From Cinclus cinclus (lineage: Eukaryota > Chordata > Aves > Passeriformes > Cinclidae): DNA of 64,000 nucleotides. Below the pieces are notes generated by a model. That model was not told where the DNA came from. It worked only from the letters and a program-made list of their open reading frames with translations, and did not search any database. The DNA lies in assembly GCF_963662255.1 (NCBI RefSeq), contig NC_085048.1, positions 95,009,729 to 95,073,728 of the forward strand, read 5' to 3'. The position numbers were made by a program, and so were the translations under genes. How positions within the stretch are numbered: position 1 is the stretch's first letter; every line of letters starts with the position of its first letter. Below are positions 1 to 13,800 of the stretch, piece after piece.

Positions 1-875
1 AAAACTACTTCCAGACCACACAAGTCCCCTTTTACAGTCCTTAAAAAAATTTGGAGGACTATCAGGTAACATTCATTTTGCAAGAACTTTGCAAGAATTT
101 AAAGAAAAAAAAAAAAAGCTGTACCTATCGGTATTTTTTACTAAACCCTTCAATTCTTCAGCAGAAACCTGAATATGATTATTAGACTGCTTCTAAGACA
201 AAAATTTCACAGTTAGTCATAAATCAAGAGAGCAGCAGCAATTGAAGGAGGTACAGGAGGGCAGCTGGGTTAGATTTGCTGTCCACTGCCACCTACTGTT
301 AAAACTCCATCAAGTCAGACTTCTGAGCTCTAATTCCCGAAGGATATATGATTTAAGAGCCCAGAAGGAAGGAAATGCTTTGGGATTGAGATTGCTGCGG
401 GGAAAAGAAAATAAAAAGAAGAAAGAAAAAAAAATAAACATGCCAAGAGAATTGCTCATCTAAGCTCATCGGGCTGTGGCACAGCAGCTTCACAAGTCTG
501 GATTCTTTCCAGCAATGTTGAAATTCTGGCACCTAATTTATACAGCTACTCTTCAGCTCAAGATAAGGCTTTTCCAGACAGTGATTCAACACAAAGACCT
601 CGATTAGTCCGTGTTGTCAAACTTCCTCACAAAGAGAAAATGCAGCTAAAGAAAAAAAAAACAAAAAAACCACGATGGTTTAACACTTTCAGCACCTACA
701 TACAGTTCCGCTAATCCACCAGCTGCCCTCTTGTTAGATTCATTTCCACTATTTAATGCTGCATTCCTACAATTTAATTTGTTTTCTAAACATCAGATAA
801 CAGACCTTACAGCAAAAACAGTTTGGGGGAAAACATGCAGCAATGACTGAGTCTATCTCCCAGCTGGAAAATGAA

Positions 876-1050
876 GTCCATAGAAAACCATAGAATTATT
901 AAAGTTGAAAAATACCTCTAAAGTCATAAAGTCCAACCATTAACCCAACATTGCCAGGTCTTTCACAACTACAGGACCACAACTATACATTTTTTAACAT
1001 TTCTGGGGAAGTGATTCTATCACTTTCCTGGGCAGCCTGTTCCAGTGCTT
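876..1050 (-). repeat. CR1 LINE 3'-end fragment, reverse orientation
   Basis: Reads on the plus strand as the reverse complement of an avian CR1 3' end: a degenerate terminal repeat (catagaattatt), then the block aaagttgaaaaatacctct, then agtccaacc, and later ctgggcagcctgttccagtg. These blocks are in CR1 order and diverged, so this is an old 5'-truncated insertion. The fragment at 47735-47880 is the same family in the other orientation. Confidence 0.75.
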
Positions 1051-2560
1051 GACCAAATTCCAAAGTCTGCATGTAAGATTAATGAACTCTTGTAAGAAAT
1101 TTGCTAACAACATCAGCTAGGACATCCCATGTTATTCCAGTGGCTGCTTCCAAAGCAAAAGCCTTTGATTGATGCCGCATTAAAAGCAATACATCAAGAA
1201 GCATTTAACAGGTATGAATTTTAAATTAAGACACAGTGGCTTGCCACAACTTCTGTCAGTCAATCCTCTAAGTGTAGAGTTTTCTTGGACGTTGAGGAGG
1301 GACACAGAAGACATACCTTCCTCCTGGAGATAAACCCCTTCTCTAAACTTGTGGAATGAGCCTCTTTAGGGAGTTTATCACATCAGTGCATGCTTAATGC
1401 AGAACATCATCAGGCCCCTTCTTGGACAGTGTGTGCTTTGTGCTCACATCAAATCCATTTTGGTTGTGGCATATGCTTCCTTATTCACACGCAGATAAAG
1501 TCCATTTAAAATCTAAACAAATAACTGTATTCTGCCACATTCCTACACCACAGCTGAAACAAAATCTAGACTTTCCCAACACAAGCAACAGCTCAGTTCC
1601 TCACTCAGGGGCATGAGAGCTGGTGCCTTGCTTTGTGATGGCACTTAAAACCACACCAAGTAAATATAAACTTCATTGGTCACTGTATGTAGGAGCTAGT
1701 CATGCACATAAGCAACCAAAGACAGGGCTTGCACAAGACAACCAAAGGTCAGACTCTGTAACTTTAAAGTCAGTTAGATGTTATTTCTTGCTTAACTCGC
1801 ATCCTCTCTGTAAACTAACCCCATTATCTAAGTTGTGACAGTCTCACATGTACCCACTGCACAAAGTACACACTCAATCATGTTATTCACTAAACCAATA
1901 CTTTTACACAGCCAGCAGCACTCAGAAAACACTTCAGATATATGCATCAATTTTGCTGCAACTATTCAGGCCTTACGCTGATCATTTAAAGAGAATTTCA
2001 AAGGATGGTTCCCTAAAAATAGAAAGTGTCATTAATATCACAAGCATCACTCACTTTAAAGAGTCAATTCATTAAAGAGTCAATCCACTTCAATTTATTC
2101 CAGGTCAACATGGTATGATTTAACTTCAGTAAACTAAAGCTCCTCCATTTTCTCAAGTTATTTACTGGAATAAAATTCTAATTTCCTCACTCAAAAATCT
2201 TTTCTATGCAATTTAAATTCAGCATGGGATTTTTTTCCCTTGTAGGTAATTTAACAATCAGCCAGCTAAAGCAAGTCTGCACTGTGTCTTAAAAAAGAGG
2301 AGAAATAAACTTCCTCTTCCATTAGACCCCAGCATCTTTCAACAAAATGGAGGCTGGCACAAATTAGTGTTTTGTATGCATCACACACAGCTGCCATTCT
2401 TCTCAATAACTAAATTATATTCACTACACTCACTCTGTGTCCCTGTGACTTTATCTCAGCACAGACCCTGACAGAAGACCCTCTGTAACAAAACGTCTGT
2501 TTAGGGCAATTATAGCATTTTGGGAGAGCTGTATCTGCCTGCAGCCACTCATCCAGCCCC

Positions 2561-2602
2561 ATAAGGGAGCTGGCCAGTGAGATAAGGGAGCTGGCCAGTG
2601 AG
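2561..2602. repeat. Two-copy 21-bp tandem repeat
   Basis: The 21-base unit ataagggagctggccagtga + g occurs twice head to tail with no mismatch (2561-2581 and 2582-2602). It is too short to assign to a known family. Confidence 0.85.
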
Positions 2603-5600
2603 GAAAAGCAGGGAAGGAACTGAAACACATGCTCATTGAGCACAAAAATATTCAGCTGCTGCAAACAGAAATTCTGTGATCAAAATCCCATTCCTTACTA
2701 GAAACTTTAAGGTACTGATCAGCAACACAGTGACTCTGGACCTTCATCCCAGCTGGATATTTGGAGGATGTGGAGAGTTAAATGAACACTGCCATTTTAC
2801 TGTTGCCTCATCTCTATTGCTCAGCTGCCAAGAAGCCAGACTTATCTCATATTAACAGTCCCTCTGGATTCAAGAGAGAATGAAACCAGAAGGATTTCAG
2901 AAAATACAAAATTATTTCAAGATCAGGCCTCCAACAATTTCTCTTTTGTAAAGTGACTGCAGGACTGAGCAAACCATGTCTTTGTGAACCTCTCTCATGG
3001 TTACTTTATCTATTTTCTTTGCACCTTCTCACCCAGAGCTGTAAGTCCTGTACCTTAGCATATCAGACTCTGCTTGAGATTACCCTGGCAGACATGGGAA
3101 CATCAAATGTTCTGGTGCAGTTTGTTGTATCTATGATATTTCACCAAGCTGAACTGATGAGACATAGAGACATTATGTCTTCACTGAATTATCTTTATCA
3201 CAGTGTAAATATGTGGTAGTATACTGAAATTAAAGGAATTCCTTGAAACTTATGTCAAAATTGAGCCTTTCCTCATGGTGAAAACTAATTCTGTGCCCTA
3301 GGGATGGCAAACATCCTATAAGAGAATAACACAGAGAATTAGCAGAAGTCATGTTATCTAATGAAAGTATCTTATTTTTCAATTGAAGGTTGTTTATCAA
3401 GGTTACTTCTGAGTCCAGTAGCTGATCCTGCAGCCCTCCTTGGGGGAGGTATTTTGACTACAAGGAAATAGAAAGGGTGTTTGTCTGAACCCTTGTCCTT
3501 TTTATCCCCCAAGTACATTGGTTTACCTGATTTGTAATTAATTATTAGTTGTATAAAATTAATATAGTATGTGTCTACAAATGCCAATTTTCCTGTGGAT
3601 TTGAAAACACTTCAAGTATTTTCTTGAAATTTGAAACAGAAAAACATATTTGATGAAAGCTTGACTGTGCAACACGCCTGACCTATAGAAACCACTCAAG
3701 ATTAGTCTGGTCCCCAGACTTTCAGTTCAGAAAAATCCAGAGGCTGTATTTTCTATCCTCCTGTCTTTTACTTGTTTTCCTTTTGCTTCTACCACTCATC
3801 TTCCATGGAGCATCATATTCTTCTGCCTCTAAACATCAACATATGATTACTATCAGATACCTAATATACAGGATTACAAGTAAATTAAGGGGTGGATGTA
3901 GATTTTAGAGTCAGTTTCTCAACCAGTTTTTAATGCAACATGCAGCACTACTGGGTCCAAAACTGATTAAACTGCAAAGGATCCAGTTAAATATTTATAT
4001 TGATTTAATTAAACTGGGATTACATTAATATCTGAAGCTGACTCCATACCATAATATTTACTCATTTACCTATTAAAGGATTAAAAGTTTCAGCTGCAAA
4101 AGATTAATGTGCTCAAATTTACACTGCTGTCTGTGTTTATCAACAACACTCTCAAAGGAAATTTAAACATTACTCTTTTCCATTTTTAATGCCTTTCACA
4201 AAAAGACCTTTAAGCAAGAAAGACTTTACTCTGCCTTAGTGTCCAGCAGCCTGAATGAAAATACAGCTGTGTGAATAGACCAGACTTCTTTAGAATTTAG
4301 CACCTCTTTTAAAAAATCTCTAATATCCATGAAGTGAGCAAACTGCTGCTGCCTCCAAGAAGAAAACATATCATGTGGGAAAGCCTTTTCTATTTTTCTA
4401 TTGATTACATTCATTTAATAAAACAAATCTGCTCTCCTCCCACCCAACTTCTGCTCTTATCCTCATTTCTGAGCATATTACTCCTCTTTGCTCCAATATT
4501 CCACATCAACATGACAGTTCCTGATCTACTTATACACTTTCCTTCACCTCTTCAGCGTGCTAAATTACCCCTGCTGCTAAATTATTCCCCCACTCCCATC
4601 TTCCCAGATGTCTGCTTGTTAGCCCCTGCTTCTCATTCTCTCTCTTTCCACCCTTTCTTCAATTTATTCTCCTTTCTCAGATTTCATAGATACAATTTGA
4701 CTTGTATTTGAGCCAGGCTCCTTCCTATTCATCACAGTTCTTGGTGTTGCTTGCTTCCATACAAAGCCCAACCAAAATATTCCACACAATTTCAGTAAAA
4801 TTTCACAGCCTGAACACACCACACTCGAATCAATTGGGAGCACAATATGCAGTCCAGAGTATGAAGACATCAAAATTTCATTCCCCCTAACATAAATAAA
4901 AATATTATGTGGATTTTTGCATGAAAGGAGTAAAAAAATTCATTTTTCCTAACACCTTCTTGTGAGTCATTGAGAAGTTGAAAAAATCAGCCCAACTACA
5001 CTTATAATTCTAACATGGTAAAATCAAAACTATGCCTTTTTCAAGATCTCAAGATTTCAGGCTATTTCCAGATGATACATGACATGTCACATGCAAATAG
5101 ATTCTACATAACTTTATTTCATCTCTTTCAGAAAGTATCAAGTTTTCTGGCTTCACAGTATCCCAAAATAACTGAAAAGTTCATCCACTAGAGTCTGTAA
5201 TAGGGGTTTTATGAAAGTGCGTGAGAACTGTGTTTTTCCAAATTAATGCAAAGTGATGCATGCTCAGAAAAATTACACCAGATACACTGGGGAAGGACAT
5301 GAGTCAGAACTTGGAAGGCAGCAGAATTACCCTACTTACTAAAATATATATATATTGTTCGTTGTATTTATTCGGTAAACATAGAGCTGTATCTAAAAAA
5401 CTGAATGATACGAAAAAAAAAGCATTCTTGAAACAGTGTGAAATTTTATAAGCTTAGGTAAGACGAAAAACCCCACTTCTTTTAAAGCATCAACACACCA
5501 CCAGCCCAAACTTCACGTGCCAAGTCACAAGTTCATAAATAATTCTCCTGAGCGAGTTTTAAACTTCTGACAATGAATGTGAAAGGAGATCAGGTCTGAA

Positions 5601-6415
5601 AACCACGCACGAGAATAAAACCTTTGTTGCAAGATAGCAGCATTGATGAGTTTAGTGGAGGGGAGGCAGCAAAACACTTCCAGATCCATACAAGGCACAG
5701 TGTTCTGCTCCCCAAAAGGAAATATTAATTTCAGCACACATTTTTGGAGTGCCATTAGCATGACTCACATAAAGTCTTACCCTTGCATTTGCCCTGCTTC
5801 CAAGTTCATTCTTTTCCAGATGCCTTTTTTTTTTTTTTTTTAAGAAAGAAGTTGCAGATGAGTTTCTGAGGACAGGGGAGAGTGAAAGAAATGGGTTAAG
5901 ATAAAACTTCAAAGAGAAGAAGCATGGCTGGAAAAAAATGTAAAGAGGTGCTGCAGGCAGATAATTCTTTAGTCCTGTAATATTTTAAGCTGTACTACCT
6001 TGGTACAGGTACTGAAAGAAGTGGTCTCGTTCTCCCCAAACATTCGATGTCTTTTTCCCACACATTTTGCTACCATCACTCTTGGCATTTGTTTAGTGAT
6101 TTCCTCTGGCAACTCAGACTTCAGCAGCACCAGGTCCCCAGTCAAGCACAGACACCCAACGCTGCTGATGTGAAACAAAGCAGCAGCAGCAGCTGAAGGC
6201 ACGGAGGAGACTGGCACCATGCTTTTCAAAGGCTGTGCCAACTTCTGTCAGGCTAAAATGCTTGTGAAACCGAGGTGTGTCTGTTCTCAGAAGCACCAGG
6301 GAATTTTCTATAAACATTCCTAGTCCCATCCCTTTGTTGTCCCAGCAATCTGATCCAGAAACCTCCTTAATATACAGGATGAAGTGCAAATAAAGGAACA
6401 GAGTTTGCTTTATAC

Positions 6416-6474
6416 TGGCTGTTTCCAGGCAGTGTTTTTTTTTTTTATTATGGCTGGTTCCAGGCAGTGTTTTT
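6416..6474. repeat. 24-bp direct repeat flanking a poly-T run
   Basis: A block starting tggctg(t/g)ttccaggcag occurs at 6416-6439 and again at 6451-6474 with one mismatch, separated by the rest of a poly-T run. It may be a small duplication by slippage, or a target-site duplication left by a very short A-tailed retroposed fragment. Confidence 0.7.
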
Positions 6475-6879
6475 GGGGCTGCCGAGGGTTTTGGCAGCTG
6501 GCTCTGATCCCAAACGATGGCAGCGGACCTGCAGCGCCCCCGGCTGCTGTGGCTCCCCCTGCCAGCAGAGTAGGGGCAGCTTGGACACCTCACATAGAAA
6601 GGGTGCTCGCCCATCTATAGGTAAAATACAGCAGGATGGATTGTATTGTAATAAGGATGTCGTTGTGTCTCACTTAGGAGCTGCAGGGGTATTTTCTACC
6701 CCGTAGCTGCCTCACTGTAGCTCAAGCACGTTCTCCAGACAGACCACTGTGCCTGTGCGGACGGAGCACTGCCGGACTCCGCAGCAGCAGCACCCGTGGA
6801 GTTTCTGGGAGGCCCTTCCCACAGAGCTTCCTCAGACGGGCATGGAGAGGGAGGCTCTCATCCCCCCTTTCCGACCTCC

Positions 6880-7840
6880 AGCCGAATCGCAGAGGGGATG
6901 AACTAAAGCCGCCTCGGGGGAAGTTCAGGTTGGCTGTGAGAGAAACTCCTCACGGGCAGAGTGGGAGTCCCGCCCGGGGAATCCCGGGTTCGTTACGGTT
7001 GCCAGGGAGCTCCGGAGATCATCGTTCCAACCGCGCGCCAAGGAACGGTCACCGGGAGCAGGTGACGCAGGAGCGCGTCCAGGCGGGGGCTGAACGTCTC
7101 CAGAGAGACACAGACTCCACGTTCTCCCTGGACAGTTGTTCCAGGGCTCTGTCACCCTCAGCTCAAAACACTCTCTCTCAGGTCGGCGAACTCCTCGTGT
7201 TTTAGTTCGCGGCCCTTGCTTCTGGTCCTGTCTGCAGGCACCGCCAAAGAGTCGGACGCCATCCCTCAGGCACGCGCCGGCCCGCGAACGGCTCCCCGGG
7301 CAGGGGCAGCAGCCCACGCCCTCACGTGCCGCAGAAGCACTCGGAGCTCCATTTCCCCGGTTCCCTGCGGGAATACCGGGGCGGTGTCGCCCGTGACGGC
7401 TGCGGAAGAGGCGTCACATAGAGGCGTTGCCGTTCCCCCGCGGAGGAAGGACGGGCTCCAAGATGGCGGCGCCGGAGGAGCGGCTCGTGTCGGAGGGCGA
7501 AGGCGGCGCCCCGGGCTCGGCGCGGCTCTCCCCAGCCCCGCTGCCGGAGGCCGCCGAGCCGCTGGCGCCCATGGAGCCGCCGCCTCAGAGCAACACGCTC
7601 ATGGGGCTGCCCATCGTGGCTATCGAGAGCATCCTCAGCTTCCTGTCCTACGATGAGACGAGCCAGCTGCGCCTGGTAGGGGCCGCGGAGGGGAGGCGGC
7701 GGCCGCTGCGGCCGGGACCGGGCTCAGCCCTCCGGGCTCAGCCCGCCCGGCCGGGGGCAGGTGCGGGCGGGGCGGCGGCCCCGGCGTCCCCCGCCGAGCT
7801 GCTGCGCTCGCCAGGGAAGGGGCTGGATGGGGTGGGATAG
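6880..7840 (+). promoter_or_regulatory. FBXO28: FBXO28 CpG-island promoter
   Basis: Sharp GC- and CpG-rich block surrounding the first FBXO28 exon, with no TATA box at a useful distance, as usual for a housekeeping gene. Visible sites are inverted CRE half-sites (tgacg 7394-7398 and cgtca 7412-7416) and a YY1-type motif aagatggcggc at 7460-7470 that contains the start codon. The transcription start is not determinable by eye; it probably lies within the last 100-200 bases before the ATG. Confidence 0.7.
7463..7675 (+). CDS. FBXO28: FBXO28 coding exon 1
   Basis: Encodes residues 1-71: the Ala/Pro/Glu-rich N-terminal tail, then the first part of the F-box, ending SQLRL. The donor is ctg|gtaggg at phase 0. 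The N-terminal tail is shorter than the human one, which explains the 18-residue length difference. Confidence 0.95.
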
Positions 7841-10800
7841 GGCTTTATCCCTTCTCCGGTGTGCGCTTCCATACACGCATTTCTAAAGCTCTTCTTACCG
7901 TCTCTTACTTCTTTCATTCCTTGCGCGCTCTGTGAGAAAGCACCGGGCTGCAGGAGGCTCATTTCTTCTAGTGACTGGTTGGGGTGGGTAGTCTATTGTG
8001 TCTCATGTATCTGTTTATTTTTACTTATAGGGCTTAAACCTACAAGTGTAGGAGGTGGTGAGCCTGCTGCTCCAAGAATCCTCCCCTATCTAGAAATGTG
8101 GGTCAAAAAAGAAGATGAAAAAAAAAGTCTGCCTGTTTCTTCCAGTCTTAGTGGATTTGTAATTAATAATATATAGTATCTGCACCTCTGAACTTGATAA
8201 TGCCAAAAAACCCCACAGCTGTCAGTGAGGAGATCAATGTATATCAATATTTAACTGCCTGCATAAGGAGCTTGATGTAAACCATGTCATATTATGATAA
8301 GCTGCTGTCTTACTGAATCTCTTACGAGGTTGTAAATGGAATAATAGTGAGGGAATTAGTGCAGCTTATGTAACTCTCAGTAAACGTGCATGCACTGTAC
8401 CGTTCCTATTTTAAGAACTCGATTAGTCTAAACTGGATAATATTACAAGTGTATTTCTGCAGGAAATTGGACTGCCTGTGTCCTGGATCAGTAACCTGAA
8501 GTGTTGCATCCTGACTGTAACTTTAAACTGAAAGCTTTTCAAGCAAAAAAAACCTGTTCTCATTTATGCAGCTCCAAGCATACCAGTTCCTAAGTATTTC
8601 TAGAGTATGCTGTCAGTCCCCTGAAGACTTAATCTCCTTCTATGAGAGTAGGTAGTGGATCTGTAAAAAAGATGTGCTACTTTAAGAGTAGCCTGAGTTA
8701 GAAGAGAGCCACAGGGACCACAGAAGTCCAGCTCCTGGCCCTGCACAGGACATCCCCAAGATCACGGGTGGTACTTGCAGTTTGACCACACGGCAGGGAA
8801 ATACATCATGTGGTGTTTGGATATGCCACGTTTCAGGCTGAAAATTGCAATGCCAGGCACAGCCTGTGGCTGCACCTTTCCCATTGCATCTTATGAATGG
8901 TAGTGCCTGTGGGAGCTCTCAAAAGTCAACAGAAGGCTTTTTCTTTCTCCAGTACTAAGTGTTTGTAAGCAATGCTGTGTTGGCAGTGAAGGTGAGAGTA
9001 GGAAAGATGATTATGTCAGGACTAAACCAGCTGTTTAACTCTCACTAGCACTTAGGAAGTAAAATGTGACACTTACGTTCTCTTGTATAGCGCCTCCAAG
9101 TTCTTTTTTCCAGAGGAGGCCTGCCTCTTTCAGAACTTTCAGAAATATGCAAATACTTTGAAACAGGCATAGAACATTACTGGGCATAAAATGAAGGGAA
9201 CTATTCAGTTAGTTTTTCCCTACTTTGAGTTTTTGAGTCAGTGACAGCCAAGAAAATTAATCTCCATCAAATTCCTAACTGTTCCTTTAAGCCCATCAGA
9301 AGGCTTTACGAAAATTCTTCTGAGAAGAAAATAGCCTTTTGTTAACCAGCAGTAATGTAAAGAATCAAAGCCTTTCTGGTTGGAGCCCAAAAGCTTGATC
9401 AGCTGGGTCTTTCAGGTGGCTGTTCAGAGCTGAAGGTGTTCTTTTGGCAGTTCACTGAGAGGCAGACACTGAATGTTCTTCATAGCTCCAGGTGCTTAAT
9501 TCTCCTCAGAGAATTAAGGTAGCCTTCAAAAATAGCAATGCCCAGGCATGAATTCATAATGAATTTTCATTCCTTTGAGATTTTTAAAGGTGGTGAGTAG
9601 CCTTTGGAAAGACCTATGTATTCCTGCTCTGAGAGCTGTTGTGCACAAACAGTAAATTTTTGTTTTCTGGAGAACTGACTTGAGCTGCTTATCAAAAATG
9701 AATGAGTGTATCTTATGATAAGTAATACTGTGCTAAAGATACATTGCAGGAGCACATTAATTGAATGACTGGTATTAAATTGCTCATGTCTCATGCACAT
9801 TAGAAACACACCCAAAAGCAGCCTCATTACCTCTTAGAATGTGGGATTCCACGGGATAAAACATCTTGAGGAAGGCAGGAAAATCCAGGACATCAGTGAA
9901 CCTAAACAAAGTTTGATCATACATGTTTAGACAAAAAAATGTGGATTCCCTAAACAAATCATTCTGATGCATTCTCTGGATCGCAGCATGGAAGGAACAG
10001 ATGTCATAATGTGCTTTTTATTTTGGATCACCTTAGCTCAGTGATCCATTAAAAGAAAAAAAAAAAGAAAAATAAATTCTCTGAGTTGAACTGGGTTTGG
10101 ATCTACAGGGTATACAAGACAACAGTCTGAGGAGTTGGCTGGGTGGGAGGATACAGAACACCAGAATGTTTTCAGATTGAAATGGAGATAGAAACATTGT
10201 TTATGTAGAGCATAATAAGGAGCATAATCTCAGGCATAAGATCCTCAAGTCTTTCTCTGTGACTGAAGAACATTTCCTGCTTGTGATGATTGCCATCAGG
10301 CAAGCTAAGACCTTGGGCCCCTCATTGTGCAAAAAGCATTTGCTTTCCTGAGCATAATGCTTTCTGCTATTCTTGGGGTTACTGCCTGTAAAAGCATAAA
10401 TGAAACACCTACTGGTTAAGCACTGAAGTAGTTCCAAGGAACAGAGACTAAACAATAGGTATTCAGAGAGCAATCATGTCTGAAATGAGGGAAATCTTGA
10501 GCCCTCAAACTTTTGTTCAGACAAAATGAATGAGGAAAAGCAGCAGCATTTTGCTTTCAGCCCTTTTGAGTATTTACTTCATCTAATTCCTTTGATGATC
10601 CCTGTGAGAGAAGCACAGAAAACTCCAAAGATCCCAGTGTCTGAAGCTGTAATGCTCTGGGCAAGCCTACTGTGCATGCTGACAGGGAAGCTCACTATGC
10701 TCCTCCAAAAAAAAGCTTTCAGCTTTTGAAGGCTCCTTTTACTGGGATATTTTTAGTGACTTGCAGAAGCTTTGAAATTTTTACCTCAGTGGGATAATAA

Positions 10801-13800
10801 CGAAATTCCTAGATTCCAGTTTCTTTTTAAGACAGATGTCTGAGCTTGGAAAGGCACTTCCACTCAGCCTATTGCTACAACAAACATGATTAAAATCACA
10901 CAATCCACAGCTTCCTTCCATGAACACTCTAAGAAGGTTATCTTGGATTCTGACATGTCAGAATTGCTTAGATTTTGCAGCGAACTTGTGTTTATTTCCT
11001 GCACAGCACCAAGTAAGGAGTGATAGTCTTTGGACAGCATGGTTTTAACATTCCTAGTTTCAGTCAGTCTGTATTTACAGGCATTTCTAATTTAATGTTT
11101 CTTGATGAATTTATAAGCATTTTGCCCCTTACTTTGCCCTTAAGAAAGGTTTTTATGGAACATGGTGTCAGTGTACCATCTAAGAAAAACAACGTATATT
11201 GAATCTAAATAGGATATTTTATATTTGTTTTGGAGCTGGTTATCTGGTAGTGAAACTTGGAAGAAGTAAGACGTGCTTGAGGAAATAGAAGTTAGTGGAT
11301 TGTGTTGGTTTGTTTACAAATGAAGTGAAAAATGAGTTTATAGGATGATAGAAAGCTGTTGTCACACAAAAGTCAGCACATGAAGAAGCAACTTTCTGCT
11401 TTTTACATGGACTTGGAATACCTTTCTAACCCTGAAACTTGAATACAGGGTCTGGTTGGACTTGACCTTTGAGGAAACAGCCTCTTTCAGCTCTGTGACT
11501 AAAATAAGAAAATATTCACCAAAATTGCAAATACAAGGATAAGGAAATTCAGCATATGATCTGTCAAGTAGTTAATATCAAACTGTCTTAGACTACTATG
11601 GGCACCTAAAAGTGTAATGATGCTGCTTTGCATATGTCTGACTGTGCAGTCTAGAGGAGGTATATTGTTCCTATAAATCCAGGTGCTATATGGTTTACAT
11701 GGTGAACCAGCTGAGAATTACGAGACGATTGGTAAAATAAGTTGCAAGCAAACATTTTTGATTTATGGTGGCACTGGTGTTTGGGTTCTAGACTGATTAT
11801 TGGCTAAATATAGGTAATGTCGAGAAATCGGGGCAAATAGTTCTTCCTGCTGTGTAGGGTAAGCAGAGGAGGAAGATGAGGAGCCCCAGTGCGGTTGGTG
11901 TGGTGGCTGCGGCTCCCTGGAGGGCGGCTCTGCCGGCAGGTGTCACTGTGAGCGAGGTTACAGCCCCTCTGCCACCTCCGGGCGCGGAGCTGGGCAGGGA
12001 TGGAGATGTTTTCCTTTTGTGCCCGCTGACTGACTGCAGAGCTGACGCAGCCCTGTGCGGGTACCAGTCCCTGCTTCGGGGACCCGGTACCATCAGAGCT
12101 GCGAGAAAGCTGCAAAGCCTTGGACTCAACAACGATTTAAATCTGTGCGCCCCTGGAGCTGCAAGCTCAGGGAAGAAAGAACGATTTCCTCCTTCCAGTA
12201 GGAAGGGTCAGCATTTTTCCTTATACAAAGGAGGTGATTTAACTGGATCACCGAATGTGGGGCAGAGTGTGCTGAGACTCTCCCTCCACAGTTTGCCTGT
12301 CTGATTCTTCTTTGTTAACCAGAAAGATCTAATGCTGAGGAGCACAGGCAGATCTACAGTCAGTGCTTAATGGCCTGTCCATACAGATCTGTGTGAAAGT
12401 GGTCAGTTCTCACAGAACTTCAACCAGCTGTGACACAAAGCAGAACTTCTTTTTGTACAGAAGGCATTACACAAAGTAATTGCAGGTTTCTCTGGGAGAG
12501 GAGAGAATCTTCTTCCTCAAGGTATAAACTGACATAGACTTTAAAGTTATAAAAGGAGTGTATGGAGGAAAGGAGTACTTCTTTAAAAAAAAAAAAAGGC
12601 ATATTTATTGGCAAGTGAGATCACAGTGGGAGCTGTGGACTTCAGTACCTAAAAAAAACCCCAACAAAACCAAAACAATTTCAAAGAACAGTCTTTTGCA
12701 TCTTCTGAAGATGCTCTTGCATCTTCAGAACCGAATAGCAATTGCTTTAAACTTTTGTATGAGTTGGCTTTGTCCTGTAACTGGTAACTTTGTGAAGGTT
12801 TGACTTTAGTAGTTTATTATATCTTCTGCAGCTCTTCATGTCCCTTCTTTCTTAATATGTGGGGCAAAAAACCCCTGAGACTATTAGTCTCCAACATAGG
12901 AAATAAAGGATTCCTTTAAAGAGAGGAGAAAAGATGTTTTTATACAAAAAGGAGAACCTTGTTCCATGTGCAGTGTTTTCCATGTGTTTTTAAATTTAAT
13001 TGTGGTTGACTTCAAAAACACAAGCCTTAAGCACTGGAAGAAAACCAGCGTGATTTCTTGTCTTTAAAGGTTTCTATTTTAGAGACCTTTAAATAATATA
13101 ATATAAATATAATAATATTTATTTAATTTACTAATATATACTAATAATTTAGTAATATAAAAATATTAATTTCATCTACCAGAATCATTCTGGAGACCAT
13201 GCTAAAAACCAGGCCAGGCATGGGCATTTCCAACTTCCATTAAAATCAGAGGAAATGGTATTTGCTTCTAATAGGTGGCATTCAGCCTACTCTGTCTCTT
13301 GTTAGGCAAGATCAGTAGATTTATTTGTGAATTTTGTGAAACATAGCTACTTCTTTTTGGTGAATTGTGATCTTTGGTAGGAGATGGGGATGCCTTAACT
13401 GCAGTTTTTACTTGTTGAAATGGAGCAAAAAACAGTAAGATAATCTTTTGCTACCTGGCAAGTAGGGATAAGATAATAGTAAAAGTGATTTGTGGCTTTA
13501 ATTGAGCCTTAAGATTTCTTTTTACTTAAATACAGGTTTGTAAACGAATGGACTTGGTTTGCCAGAGAATGTTAAATCAGGGATTTCTGAAAGTGGAAAG
13601 ATACCACAACTTGTGTCAAAAGCAAGTCAAAGCTCAACTTCCAAGGTATGTACCAGTTAAAACTGGAATTGAATTTAATTGTGTTAGATTCATCTGAGCA
13701 GTTTATTGAAAATTAATTCCTTTCTGGCTAATTCCTCTTAAATATCTTGAAAATTTGAGTCACATTTACCTTTATTTCATTTTTTTTCCCCTAAAAGCAC

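Larger units (their letters stand above)
1..6880. other. Intergenic region upstream of FBXO28
   Basis: AT-rich DNA without any exon I can recognise. It holds a CR1 relic (about 876-1050), a 21-bp tandem duplication (2561-2602), a pyrimidine-rich stretch (about 4430-4690), a poly-T run (5825-5841) and a short CAG run (about 6179-6192). GC content climbs after about 6450 toward the FBXO28 island. In mammals the next gene on this side is TP53BP2, but none of its exons is seen. Confidence 0.6.
7676..13535 (+). other. FBXO28: FBXO28 intron 1
   Basis: 5.9 kb phase-0 intron. It holds the tail of the CpG island, a CR1 relic near 8697-8780, a GC-rich island at about 11860-12160 with a hairpin, a palindrome at 12698-12714, and a very AT-rich stretch at about 13085-13170. 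No additional coding exon is seen. Confidence 0.85.

Noticed and set aside
4334..4711. 125-codon plus-strand open frame
   Set aside because: Made of pyrimidine-rich low-complexity DNA giving Leu/Ser/Phe/Pro; no family resemblance.
6114..6614. 166-codon minus-strand open frame upstream of FBXO28
   Set aside because: Crosses a poly-T run (a Lys run in the frame) and a CAG run (a Cys run); no recognisable domain, and low-complexity composition. No support for a gene.
11797..12304. Open frames over 100 codons on both strands in FBXO28 intron 1
   Set aside because: Same GC-composition effect; no domain and no splice link to FBXO28 in phase.
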